Shown here in pieces: positions 25,509 to 32,904 of a stretch of DNA of 64,000 nt. Position numbers and translations under genes: made by a program. The notes under the pieces were generated by a model, which searched no databases, was not told the DNA's origin, and saw only the letters and a program-made list of their open reading frames with translations. Source of the stretch: Cellulomonas sp. NS3 (GTDB lineage: Bacteria; Actinomycetota; Actinomycetes; Actinomycetales; Cellulomonadaceae). Location: NCBI RefSeq assembly GCF_024757985.1, contig NZ_CP103289.1:1302001-1366000 (forward strand), read 5' to 3'. Position 1 is the stretch's first letter, and every line of letters begins with the position of its first letter.

Positions 25509-26642
25509 TCAGCGCCCCGGGCGGGCGAGGGCCGGGACGGGCGTCCGGGGCAGGGCGGTGCACCCGCAGTCGGGGTGCACCGCCCAGGCCCGCAGGGCCG
25601 GCAGCAGATCGGGCATCGCGAGCTCGTAGGTCGCGCCCCGCGTGCGCGGCACGCCCCCGTCGAGGTAGGTGAGCGCCTCGGCGGCAGCCAGTGCGGAGCC
25701 CAGCCCCGCGAGCGCGACCGGTTCCCCCGCGGGACCGCTCGACGTCGGCGGTCGGCACACGAGCTGTGCCACCACGAGCGGCCACGCCGGGTCGACGTCG
25801 CCACGGTGCAGGTCCAGGCAGCGCAGGCACGCGGAGCCGCGCCCGAGCGGACGCGCCGGAGCTGCGGAGGGACCCCCGCCCGCGACGGCGTCGCCGGCGC
25901 GCCGACCTCCCGCGCCGACCGGCACCACGAGCGGGCCGACGAGCGCGTCGCCCTCCCGCACGACGACCGACAGGTGCGCCAGACCCGCGGTCACGAGCCG
26001 CAGCGCCGTCTCCGGGCTCGCCGCCCCGTGCTCGACGAGCACCACCAGGTCCGGCGCTGTCCCCGGCGCGGCGTCGCAACGGACCTCCGGCGCGACGTCC
26101 CGCAGCACGCGCGCCGCCGTGGCGAGCCGTGCGGAGCCGACGTCCCCCATGCGGTACCCGCCCGGTCCGATGTCGGACGAGCGCACGACCCCGTCGTCGT
26201 CGAGCAGGACCGTCCCGACCCCCGCGACGGCGAGCGTGGTCGCGACGGCGAGCCCCAGGCGCCCCAGCCCGCAGACCCCGACCACCGCGGACCGCCGGGC
26301 GTCGACCTGCGCGGCACCGTCGCCGTCGGGCCGCAGGAGCGTCCAGGCGGAGACGTCGGCACCCGCGCCGGCACGCACCGTCGGGCTCCGGCGGCCCCCG
26401 GCACTCGTGACCTGCGCGTCGACGAGGAGCCCGACGAGATGTTCGGCGCGCGCGCGGTCGAGGCCCTGGCCGAGGGCCCACGGGAGCCAGCGGTCGAGCT
26501 CCGGCAGCGTCTCGAGCTCCTGCAGCAGCTCGGCCTCGCCGGGCGCCAGGCCGGTCAGGCGCACGGCCCACCGGGGGTCGGTCCCGACCTGCAGCTCGTC
26601 CGGCCCTCGCCGCAGGACGCGCAGGTGTGGGCGCAACCGCAT
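25509..26642 (-). CDS. ThiF/MoeB-like adenylyltransferase-fold protein
   Basis: 377 aa from the ATG at 26642, with GAGAGG upstream. The first 125 residues form a separate N-terminal domain (RVLRRGPDELQVG through AWTLLRPDG). A Rossmann fold of the E1/ThiF/MoeB family follows: VVGVCGLGRLGLAVATTLAV, LLDDDGVVRSSDIGPGGY, and later CLRC plus CGC, which could bind zinc. The catalytic ATP-binding Arg finger and active cysteine of true E1 enzymes are not obvious, so adenylation is unproven. Homologues sit near whiB7 in other actinobacteria (possibly Rv3196). It converges with whiB7, with 22 bp between stop codons. Confidence 0.75.
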   Translation of the reverse strand: MRLRPHLRVLRRGPDELQVGTDPRWAVRLTGLAPGEAELLQELETLPELDRWLPWALGQGLDRARAEHLVGLLVDAQVTSAGGRRSPTVRAGAGADVSAWTLLRPDGDGAAQVDARRSAVVGVCGLGRLGLAVATTLAVAGVGTVLLDDDGVVRSSDIGPGGYRMGDVGSARLATAARVLRDVAPEVRCDAAPGTAPDLVVLVEHGAASPETALRLVTAGLAHLSVVVREGDALVGPLVVPVGAGGRRAGDAVAGGGPSAAPARPLGRGSACLRCLDLHRGDVDPAWPLVVAQLVCRPPTSSGPAGEPVALAGLGSALAAAEALTYLDGGVPRTRGATYELAMPDLLPALRAWAVHPDCGCTALPRTPVPALARPGR

Positions 26643-26755
26643 GAGCGACCCCTCTCGGCCGTGCCGTGCGCCGACCCGACGCCGGCGACCCGAGGCCTCA
26701 GCGTGGCACCGGCCGACGCCGTGCCACCGCTGTCCACAGGGTCCCGGACGCGCGC

Positions 26756-26783
26756 GAGGCGCCGTCCGACCGGACGGCGCCTC
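26756..26783 (-). terminator. Terminator hairpin downstream of DUF5679 gene
   Basis: Perfect 12-bp stem GAGGCGCCGTCC / GGACGGCGCCTC with a GACC loop, starting 23 nt past the DUF5679 stop in the minus direction and before the ThiF-like start. It separates two same-strand genes into different transcription units. There is no T-tract. Confidence 0.65.
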
Positions 26784-26806
26784 GAGGCGTGCGGTGCCTG
26801 GGGGGC

Positions 26807-26965
26807 TCAGGCCTTGCCGAGGATGCGGTTGAGCTTGGTGCCGCACACGGGGCAGACGCCCTTGGCCATCTTGCGGCCGGACTCCGAGACGACGACATCG
26901 CCCTCGGCCTCGCGCTTCTCCTTGCACTTCACGCAGTAGAACTCGCCCTTGTAGGTCTCGGCCAT
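26807..26965 (-). CDS. DUF5679 small zinc-ribbon protein
   Basis: 52 aa from the ATG at 26965, with GAGGAG seven bases upstream. Two CxxC pairs (FYCVKCKEKREAEG and GVCPVCGTKLNRI) make a zinc ribbon with a basic middle; this is the DUF5679 layout of widespread very small actinobacterial proteins. It probably binds zinc; RNA or ribosome binding is possible by size and charge, but no function is known. It is monocistronic: a hairpin follows its stop. Confidence 0.85.
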   Translation of the reverse strand: MAETYKGEFYCVKCKEKREAEGDVVVSESGRKMAKGVCPVCGTKLNRILGKA

Positions 26966-27462
26966 GACAGGTCTCCTCGCGTCTGCGGACATCGGGCGCG
27001 TCCGTCGGCCCGGCGGCCCGGTCGAGATGAGGGGAGCCGCCCCGACCTGAGCGAGCCCCACAGTAATCGCGGCGGCCCTGCCGGGGGCCCGGACGGGCTC
27101 GACGCGCCGTAACGCACGCCCGGAAGGGAACCGCGTTCCCCGGTTCGGGGGACACGCCGGAGGGCCGGTGGGACGAGGCTCGCGGCGGGCCGAGCGGACG
27201 CGCTCCGCCGGTCTGGGGAGGCGCGCTACCGGCCGACGTGCGGAGCCCGGGCGCCGCTCCGGCGAGGTGGCGCGGCGCGTGGCCCCGAGCCGATAGCGTG
27301 CACGGCGTGGAGCGGCGCCGCGGGCACCCGGCCGAGGGCACCTCCGCCATGCCCTCGGGGCCGACGCCGCGCACGTCCGCCGAGCCGGGGTCACGGGCGA
27401 GCCGGACGCCGACGTCGCGCGCACGCCCCGTCCCGCCGCGTACCGGGGAGGTGCCGCGCAGC
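26966..27462. other. Intergenic region between divergent DUF5679 and YgjP-like genes
   Basis: About 500 bp without a convincing gene if the metallopeptidase starts at 27463; about 340 bp if it starts at the GTG at 27307. It must hold both promoters. The stretch around 27055-27075 (CCCCACAGTAATCGCGG) is the least GC-rich part. No clear hairpin, RNA gene or repeat was found. Confidence 0.5.
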
Positions 27463-28113
27463 GTGGACGCGCCGCCCGAGCACCCCCCTGTGGCCGCCGT
27501 CGAGGTGCGCCGCTCGCGCAACCGCACGCGCACGGTCACCGCCTACCGCGACGGCGACCGCACGATCATCGCGATCCCCGCGCGGTTCACGCGCGCGCAG
27601 GAGCGCGAGTGGGTCCAGCGCATGGTCGCGCGGCTCGAGCGCCAGGAGCGTCGGCGGCGCCCGTCGGACGTCCAGCTCGCCGAGCGGGCCTCGGGGCTCT
27701 CGACGCGCTACCTCGCCGGGCGGGCCCGGCCGGCGAGCGTCACGTGGTCCAGCAACCAGGGCCGCCGGTGGGGGTCGTGCACCCCGCTCGACGGGACGAT
27801 CCGGATCTCCGACCGGCTGCAGGGCATGCCCGGGTGGGTCCTCGACTACGTGCTGCTGCACGAGCTCGCGCACCTGCTGCACGCCGGTCATGGACCGGAC
27901 TTCTGGGCCGAGCTCGACGCCTACCCCCGCACGGACCGCGCGCGCGGCTTCCTCGAGGGCGTCGCGTACGGGCACGAGCGCGCGCGCACGGGCCAGCAGC
28001 CGGCGCTCGGCGGGGACGTGGACGACGAGTCGGACGACGACGCGGGCAGCGAGGTCGACAACGCCGGGCTCGACGTGGTCGACGAGCTCGGAGCCGACCC
28101 GGACGAGCGGTGA
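27463..28113 (+). CDS. YgjP-like M48-family metallopeptidase
   Basis: 216 aa from the GTG at 27463, about ten bases after GGGGAGG. In-frame starts at 27307 (GTG) and 27349 (ATG) add up to 52 Pro/Arg/Thr-rich residues. The core begins AAVEVRRSRNRTRTVTAYRD; SVTWSSNQGRRWGSCTPLDG and the zinc site HELAHLLHAGHGPDFW (His133, Glu134, His137, His143) match the YgjP/SprT-like family, whose members are putative zinc proteases of unknown substrate. The last 45 residues are very acidic (DDESDDDAGSEVD). It converges with the DUF2342 gene. Confidence 0.85.
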   Translation: MDAPPEHPPVAAVEVRRSRNRTRTVTAYRDGDRTIIAIPARFTRAQEREWVQRMVARLERQERRRRPSDVQLAERASGLSTRYLAGRARPASVTWSSNQGRRWGSCTPLDGTIRISDRLQGMPGWVLDYVLLHELAHLLHAGHGPDFWAELDAYPRTDRARGFLEGVAYGHERARTGQQPALGGDVDDESDDDAGSEVDNAGLDVVDELGADPDER

Positions 28114-28277
28114 GGCCGGTCCAGCAGGACGGACCGGGGCGCTGACGCGACCCGCCGACCGGTGGACCCGCCGACGCGGACCCGACCCGGTCGCCGGCTC
28201 CGCCTCACCGACGTGAGGGCACGACGTCGGGCGGGACGGGTCGGCCGCTCCGGCTCGCCCCCCGACGGCCGGACGCG

Positions 28278-29699
28278 TCAGCCCTGCGGGGTCTCCGGCT
28301 CCTCGCCGAGGATCTCGGCGAGCGCCCGGTCGACGTCCGCGGCCTCGTCGCTCGCCGTCTGGCGGCGCGCGGCGTACCCGTCCGGGTCGTCGAGGTCCTC
28401 GTCGGTGGGCAGCAGGTCCGGGTGGTCCCACACGGCATCGCGCGCCTCGGGGCCGCCGTCGGCCGTGATCCGGGCCCACAGCGCCGCGGCGTCGCGCGAC
28501 CGGCGGGGCCGCAGCTCGAGGCCGACGAGCGTCGCGAACGTCTGCTCGGCGGGCCCGCCCGCGGCGCGGCGGCGGCGGATCATCTCGCGGAGCGCGACCG
28601 CGTGCGGCAGGTGGGGGAGGGCCGCGACGGACGTGACCTCGTCGACCCAGCCCTCGACGAGCGCGAGCGCCGTCTCGAGCCGACCGAGCACGGCCTTCTG
28701 CTCGTCGGTGGTGTGCGGGTTGAAGACGCCGCCCGAGAGCGCGGACTGCAGCGCGGACATGTCGGTCGGGTCGATCGACGCGACGGCCTCCTCGAGCTGG
28801 TCGAGGTCGACCGTGATGCCGCGCGCGTACGCCTCGACGGCGCCGAGCAGGTGAGCGCGCAGCCAGGCGACGTGCGTGAAGAGCCGGGCGTGCGCCGCCT
28901 CGCGGAGCGCCAGGTAGAGGCGGACCTCCTCGAGCGGGGCGTCGAGCCCCGCGGCGAAGGCCTCGACGTTGGAGGGGACGAGCGCGGTCGAGGGCTCGCG
29001 GACCAGCGGCAGACCGATGTCGGTGATGCCGAAGGCCTCGCGCGAGAGGGTCCCGGCGGCCTGGCCGACCTGCATGCCGAACACCGCCGCGCCGAGGCTG
29101 CGCACGAGCTGCGCGGGGTCGCTCGGCGTGCCGGGCACGAGCATCCCGGGGGGCAGCCCCTCCGCGGCGAGGTCCTCGGGCAGCTGCTCCGCCAGGGCTC
29201 CGGCGAGCGCGGTCGTGAGCGACGACGCGACCGGCTCCGTGAGCGTGCGCCACGTCGGCAGCGTCTGCTCGACCCACTCGGAGCGGCTCCACGCACGGAC
29301 GGGGCCGCCTGCGGGGGGCAGGTCGGTCGCGGCGTCGAGCCAGAGCTCGGCGACCGAGAGGGCCTCGCTCACCTGCTTGGCCTGGAGCGCGGTCAGCGAC
29401 GGGTCGCCCTCGGCCACGGCGGCCTGGCGGGCCACGTCGTGCGCGATGTCCCAGTTGACCGGGCCCTCGCCCGAGGACGCGAGCAGGCGGCGCACCTGGT
29501 CGAGCACCTGGCCGAGCAGGCGCGGGTCGTCGGGGAGCCCCGAGGCCGCCGCCATCGCCGCCGGGTCCATGCCCTGCGCGCGGAGCTGGGCGAGCGCCTC
29601 CTCGGCGTCCGGTCCGAACATCTGGCGCAGGATCTCGTCCCACGGCGCAGGGGTGTCCTCGCCGTCGGGGGACGATCCGGCGGGGCGGTCGGTGCTCAT
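28278..29699 (-). CDS. DUF2342 zinc-dependent metalloprotease homologue
   Basis: 473 aa from the ATG at 29699, with AGGAG upstream. The family (TIGR03624, Rv3195 in M. tuberculosis from memory) is annotated as a putative zinc-dependent hydrolase. The helical core has LYLALREAAHARLFTHVAWL, where an ExxH pair lacks the first His of HExxH, then a Glu/Asp-rich helix bundle (LEEAVASIDPTDMSALQSA). The N-terminus DEILRQMFGPDAEEALAQLR is typical. Residues after about 415 are acidic and unstructured. The divergent gene at 29776 and the downstream PDZ-Lon gene preserve the Rv3194c-Rv3195 neighbourhood. A protease activity has not been shown to my knowledge. Confidence 0.82.
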   Translation of the reverse strand: MSTDRPAGSSPDGEDTPAPWDEILRQMFGPDAEEALAQLRAQGMDPAAMAAASGLPDDPRLLGQVLDQVRRLLASSGEGPVNWDIAHDVARQAAVAEGDPSLTALQAKQVSEALSVAELWLDAATDLPPAGGPVRAWSRSEWVEQTLPTWRTLTEPVASSLTTALAGALAEQLPEDLAAEGLPPGMLVPGTPSDPAQLVRSLGAAVFGMQVGQAAGTLSREAFGITDIGLPLVREPSTALVPSNVEAFAAGLDAPLEEVRLYLALREAAHARLFTHVAWLRAHLLGAVEAYARGITVDLDQLEEAVASIDPTDMSALQSALSGGVFNPHTTDEQKAVLGRLETALALVEGWVDEVTSVAALPHLPHAVALREMIRRRRAAGGPAEQTFATLVGLELRPRRSRDAAALWARITADGGPEARDAVWDHPDLLPTDEDLDDPDGYAARRQTASDEAADVDRALAEILGEEPETPQG

Positions 29700-29775
29700 C
29701 GGCGTGCTCCTGGGACGATGTGCCGGCGGGGGGGCAGGCGGTGTCCCACGGTAACCACAGACCAGAGGCGACGAG

Positions 29776-30894
29776 ATGGTGCAGCGCGAGGTTCGCTCAG
29801 GGCGCAGTCGTGCGCGCGGCGGGGACGCGGTGCCCGGCGAGCTCGTCGTCGTCGGCGTCGGGCCGGTTGCGACGGCGCTCGCCGGCTGGCTGTCCGCGAA
29901 CGGCCCGCGCGCGGTGCGCCGGGTCGACGCGGTGCCCGAGGAGGAGCCGCACACGGCGCTCGCGGGCGCCGAGGTGGTCGTGCTCGTCGCGCACGGCGGG
30001 GACCTCCACGCGGCCTGGGCCGTGCCCGCCGAGGAGCGCCGCACCGAGGCGGTGGCGCACGCGGCACGGACGGTCTCGGCCGCGCGCGAGGCGGGCGTCC
30101 GGCACCTCGTCGGGATCACGTCGGCGATGGTGCACGGGGCCGCGCCGGACCGCCCGATTATCCACGACGGCGACCCGGTCCTGGGTCACGGCAGCGGGCC
30201 CGGGCGCTCGCTGCGACGCACCGGCGAGGCGCCGGACGACGGCCTGCGCGACGGCGTCGTCGGCGACCTGCTCGCGGTCGAGGCGGTGCTCGCGCGCGCG
30301 TCGAGGCGCAGGGCGCCGCTCGTGACCGTGCTGCGCCCGGCCGGGCTCGTCGGGCCCGGGCTCGACACGCTCCTGACCCGGCACTTCGAGGCGCCGCGCC
30401 TGCTCGCGGTGCGGGGCGCCGAGCGGCGCTGGCAGCTCGTGCACGTCGACGACCTCGCGTCGGCGGTCGCGACCGTGGTGGACGAGCGGCTCACGGGGCC
30501 GCTCACGGTGGGCGCCGCCGACGAGCTCACCGCGCGCGAGGTCGAGGCCGCCGCCGGGATGCGCCGCGTCGAGCTCGCGGCGACCACCGCGTTCGGCACC
30601 GCCGAGCGCCTGCACCGGGTCGGCGTGCTGCCCGCCCCCGGCGCCGAGCTCGCGTACGCGGTGTACCCGTGGTCGGTCGCGAGCGACGGGCTGCGGGCGG
30701 CCGGCTGGGAGGCGCGCTGGTCGACCGCGGAGTGCCTCGACGTGCTGCTCGTGGCCGTGCAGGGACGCATCGCGCTCGCCGGCCGGCGGTTCGGTGCGCG
30801 CGACGCGGCGGCGCTCGGGGCGGCGGGCGCGGCGGTCGCGCTGATCGGCACCGCCGCCGTCCTGAAGCAGGCGCGCGGCCGGCGTAGGGGATGA
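29776..30894 (+). CDS. NAD(P)-dependent epimerase/dehydratase-like protein
   Basis: 372 aa. An extended SDR-type Rossmann fold begins ELVVVGVGPVATALAGWLS, although the usual GxxGxxG reads GVGPVAT. Later segments VEVVVLVAHGGD-like, GVRHLVGITSAMVHG, VTVLRPAGLVGPG and WQLVHVDDLASAV are typical of SDR sugar-epimerase relatives; the YxxxK catalytic pair is not evident. The C-terminal 40 residues (FGARDAAALGAAGAAVALIG) form an Ala/Gly-rich hydrophobic helix that could anchor it to the membrane. It starts 8 bp before the end of its gap to the PDZ-Lon gene and probably shares its transcript. The substrate is unknown. Confidence 0.78.
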   Translation: MVQREVRSGRSRARGGDAVPGELVVVGVGPVATALAGWLSANGPRAVRRVDAVPEEEPHTALAGAEVVVLVAHGGDLHAAWAVPAEERRTEAVAHAARTVSAAREAGVRHLVGITSAMVHGAAPDRPIIHDGDPVLGHGSGPGRSLRRTGEAPDDGLRDGVVGDLLAVEAVLARASRRRAPLVTVLRPAGLVGPGLDTLLTRHFEAPRLLAVRGAERRWQLVHVDDLASAVATVVDERLTGPLTVGAADELTAREVEAAAGMRRVELAATTAFGTAERLHRVGVLPAPGAELAYAVYPWSVASDGLRAAGWEARWSTAECLDVLLVAVQGRIALAGRRFGARDAAALGAAGAAVALIGTAAVLKQARGRRRG

Positions 30895-30901
30895 TCGGGG
30901 G

Positions 30902-32185
30902 GTGCCCGACGAGAACCTCCCCGCCCCCGCCCGGACCTCCGGGGTCCCGAGCCGCAGCGCCTCGAGCGACGGCTCCGTGCCCCGCGGCGCGAGCGCCGGC
31001 GACGACCTGACGCCCCCGGCCGGCGGGACGGCGGCGCCGTACGGGCCGTCCGACGACGGCGGGTCGGGCGTCCCGGACGGGTCCGGCGCCCCCGCCGAGG
31101 ACGCCCCGGCGCCCGCCTCGCCGCGGAACGTCACGCTGTCCGTCGCGATGCTCGCGACCGCGGTGCTGCTCGGCGGCCTGGTCGTGCTGCCGGCGCCGTA
31201 CGCGGTGAGCTCGCCCGGGCCGACGCGGGACACGCTCGGCGAGCAGTCCGGCACGCCCCTCATCTCGATCGAGGGCGCCGAGACGTTCCCGGCGACGGGC
31301 GAGCTGCTGCTCACGACCGTCTCGACGACGGGCGGCCCCGGCTACCCGTCGAACGTCGTGGACGTGCTGCGCGGCTGGTGGGACCCGCTGACCGCGGTCC
31401 GCCCGGTCGAGGAGGTCTTCCCGCCCGACATCTCGCAGGACAGCCTCGACGAGCAGAACCAGGCCGCGATGGTCTCCTCGCAGGAGAACGCGACGGTCGC
31501 GGCGCTCGAGGAGCTGGGGCACGAGGTCCCCGCGACGATGGTCGTGGCCGGCGCCGAGGAGGGCAGCGGCTCCGACGGCGTCGTCGAGGAGGGCGACGTG
31601 CTGGCCTCGCTCGACGGGACGGAGCTGACGTCCTTCACGCAGCTCACGGACCTGCTCCGGGAGATCGAGCCGGGCACGACCGTGCAGCTCGGCGTCGTGC
31701 GCTCCGACGAGGACCTCGAGCTCGAGGTCGTGACCGGCGAGCGGGAGGGCGGCGGGAGCCGGCTCGGTGTGCTGGTCGACCCGCAGTTCGAGCTCCCCGT
31801 GATCGATCCCGAGATCGGCGAGCCCGTCGAGGTGACGATCCAGATCGAGGACATCGGCGGGCCCAGCGCCGGCACGATGTTCGCGCTCGGGATCATCGAC
31901 CGGCTGACCCCCGAGGACGAGGCGCAGGGCGCCGTCATCGCGGGGACCGGGACGATGGACGCGTCGGGCGAGGTCGGGCCGATCGGCGGCATCCAGCAGA
32001 AGCTCGGCGGCGCGGTGCGCGACGGCGCGACATGGTTCCTGGCCCCCGCCGGCAACTGCGACGAGGTCGTCGGGCACGTGCCGGACGGGCTCCGCGTGGT
32101 CTCGGTGGCGACGCTGCACGACGCGCGCGAGGCCGTCGTCGCGATCGGTGCCGGCGAGACGGACGACCTCCGGGCCTGCTCCTGA
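30902..32185 (+). CDS. PDZ-domain Lon-like serine protease
   Basis: 427 aa from a GTG start. A Pro/Gly-rich cytosolic leader (about 1-75) precedes one membrane helix (about 80-100, VAMLATAVLLGGLVVLPAPY), so the rest is outside the membrane. A PDZ domain follows (VVEEGDVLASLDGTELTSF), then a Lon proteolytic domain with catalytic Ser322 in GGPSAGTMFA and Lys367 in GGIQQKLGGA, 45 residues apart as in Lon. The family (Rv3194c, YlbL-like) probably cleaves exported or membrane proteins. It lies 7 bp after the epimerase-like gene. Confidence 0.92.
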   Translation: MPDENLPAPARTSGVPSRSASSDGSVPRGASAGDDLTPPAGGTAAPYGPSDDGGSGVPDGSGAPAEDAPAPASPRNVTLSVAMLATAVLLGGLVVLPAPYAVSSPGPTRDTLGEQSGTPLISIEGAETFPATGELLLTTVSTTGGPGYPSNVVDVLRGWWDPLTAVRPVEEVFPPDISQDSLDEQNQAAMVSSQENATVAALEELGHEVPATMVVAGAEEGSGSDGVVEEGDVLASLDGTELTSFTQLTDLLREIEPGTTVQLGVVRSDEDLELEVVTGEREGGGSRLGVLVDPQFELPVIDPEIGEPVEVTIQIEDIGGPSAGTMFALGIIDRLTPEDEAQGAVIAGTGTMDASGEVGPIGGIQQKLGGAVRDGATWFLAPAGNCDEVVGHVPDGLRVVSVATLHDAREAVVAIGAGETDDLRACS

Positions 32186-32204
32186 CGGCGCTGTCCCGGG
32201 GGCG

Positions 32205-32226
32205 GGCGCCGCTCCGGGGCGGCGCC
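32205..32226. terminator. Hairpin between convergent PDZ-Lon and PPA1309 genes
   Basis: Perfect 8-bp stem GGCGCCGC / GCGGCGCC with a 6-nt loop, between the two stop codons. It is short but well placed for bidirectional termination. Confidence 0.5.
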
Positions 32227-32234
32227 GCGACGGC

Positions 32235-32807
32235 TCAGTGCAGCGTCGCGACCACGGCCTCGACGAGCCCGGGGACGAGGTCCGGTCCCTGACCGACCGA
32301 GTCGTCGCTGTCGTTGCTGCGGCTGCGCACCGCGCACCAGCTCGTCCCGTCGCGCAGCGCGCCGACGGCGATCCGCACGTCCTGCCGGTCGGGGTGCGCC
32401 ATGAGGTAGGCCAGCGCCTCGTCGGGGTCGGCCGGCACGCCCTCCTCGGCGGCGGGCGGCAGCACGACGCGCTCGACGGTGACCGCCGCGCCGTCGACCC
32501 CCGCGGGCCACTCGATGCCGGCGAGGAGGTGCTCGAGGTCCGTCGCGGCCGGCAGGTCCTCCTGCTCGACGGACGTCAGGTGGTGCTCGTCGTGCCGCGC
32601 GAGGGACACGACCGCGGGCGGCAGCTGTGCGGCCAGGCCGGGCTCGGCCTCCAGCGCGGCGGCGGTGCGCACGAGCGCGAAGACCCGCACCGGCCCGTCC
32701 CAGCCGCCCGTCGCGACGTGCCGCTCGATCTCACGGACGGCCTCGGCCAGGCTCGCGCGCGCCGACGGGGGAGACAGGGGCAGGATGGGTTCGTCCACGT
32801 CCGACAT
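32235..32807 (-). CDS. PPA1309 family protein
   Basis: 190 aa from the ATG at 32807, which fits the family start (MSDVDEPILPL) better than the longer frame. It belongs to the actinobacterial PPA1309 family, recognised by AVREIERHVATGGWDGPVRV, VSLARHDEHHLTSVEQEDLP, DLEHLLAGIEWPAGVDG and RIAVGALRDGTSWCAVR. It looks like a small alpha/beta soluble protein. The neighbour on the other side is the divergent UPF0182 gene, an association seen in many actinobacteria. No activity is known. Confidence 0.85.
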   Translation of the reverse strand: MSDVDEPILPLSPPSARASLAEAVREIERHVATGGWDGPVRVFALVRTAAALEAEPGLAAQLPPAVVSLARHDEHHLTSVEQEDLPAATDLEHLLAGIEWPAGVDGAAVTVERVVLPPAAEEGVPADPDEALAYLMAHPDRQDVRIAVGALRDGTSWCAVRSRSNDSDDSVGQGPDLVPGLVEAVVATLH

Positions 32808-32904
32808 CGTCCCATCCGTACCCGCTCCCCCGGGAACCGCGGGCTGCGGCGAGACGTTCACGGACTGTGCCCCAGCTGTCACCGATGACGAGGACCCTGA
32901 CCCC

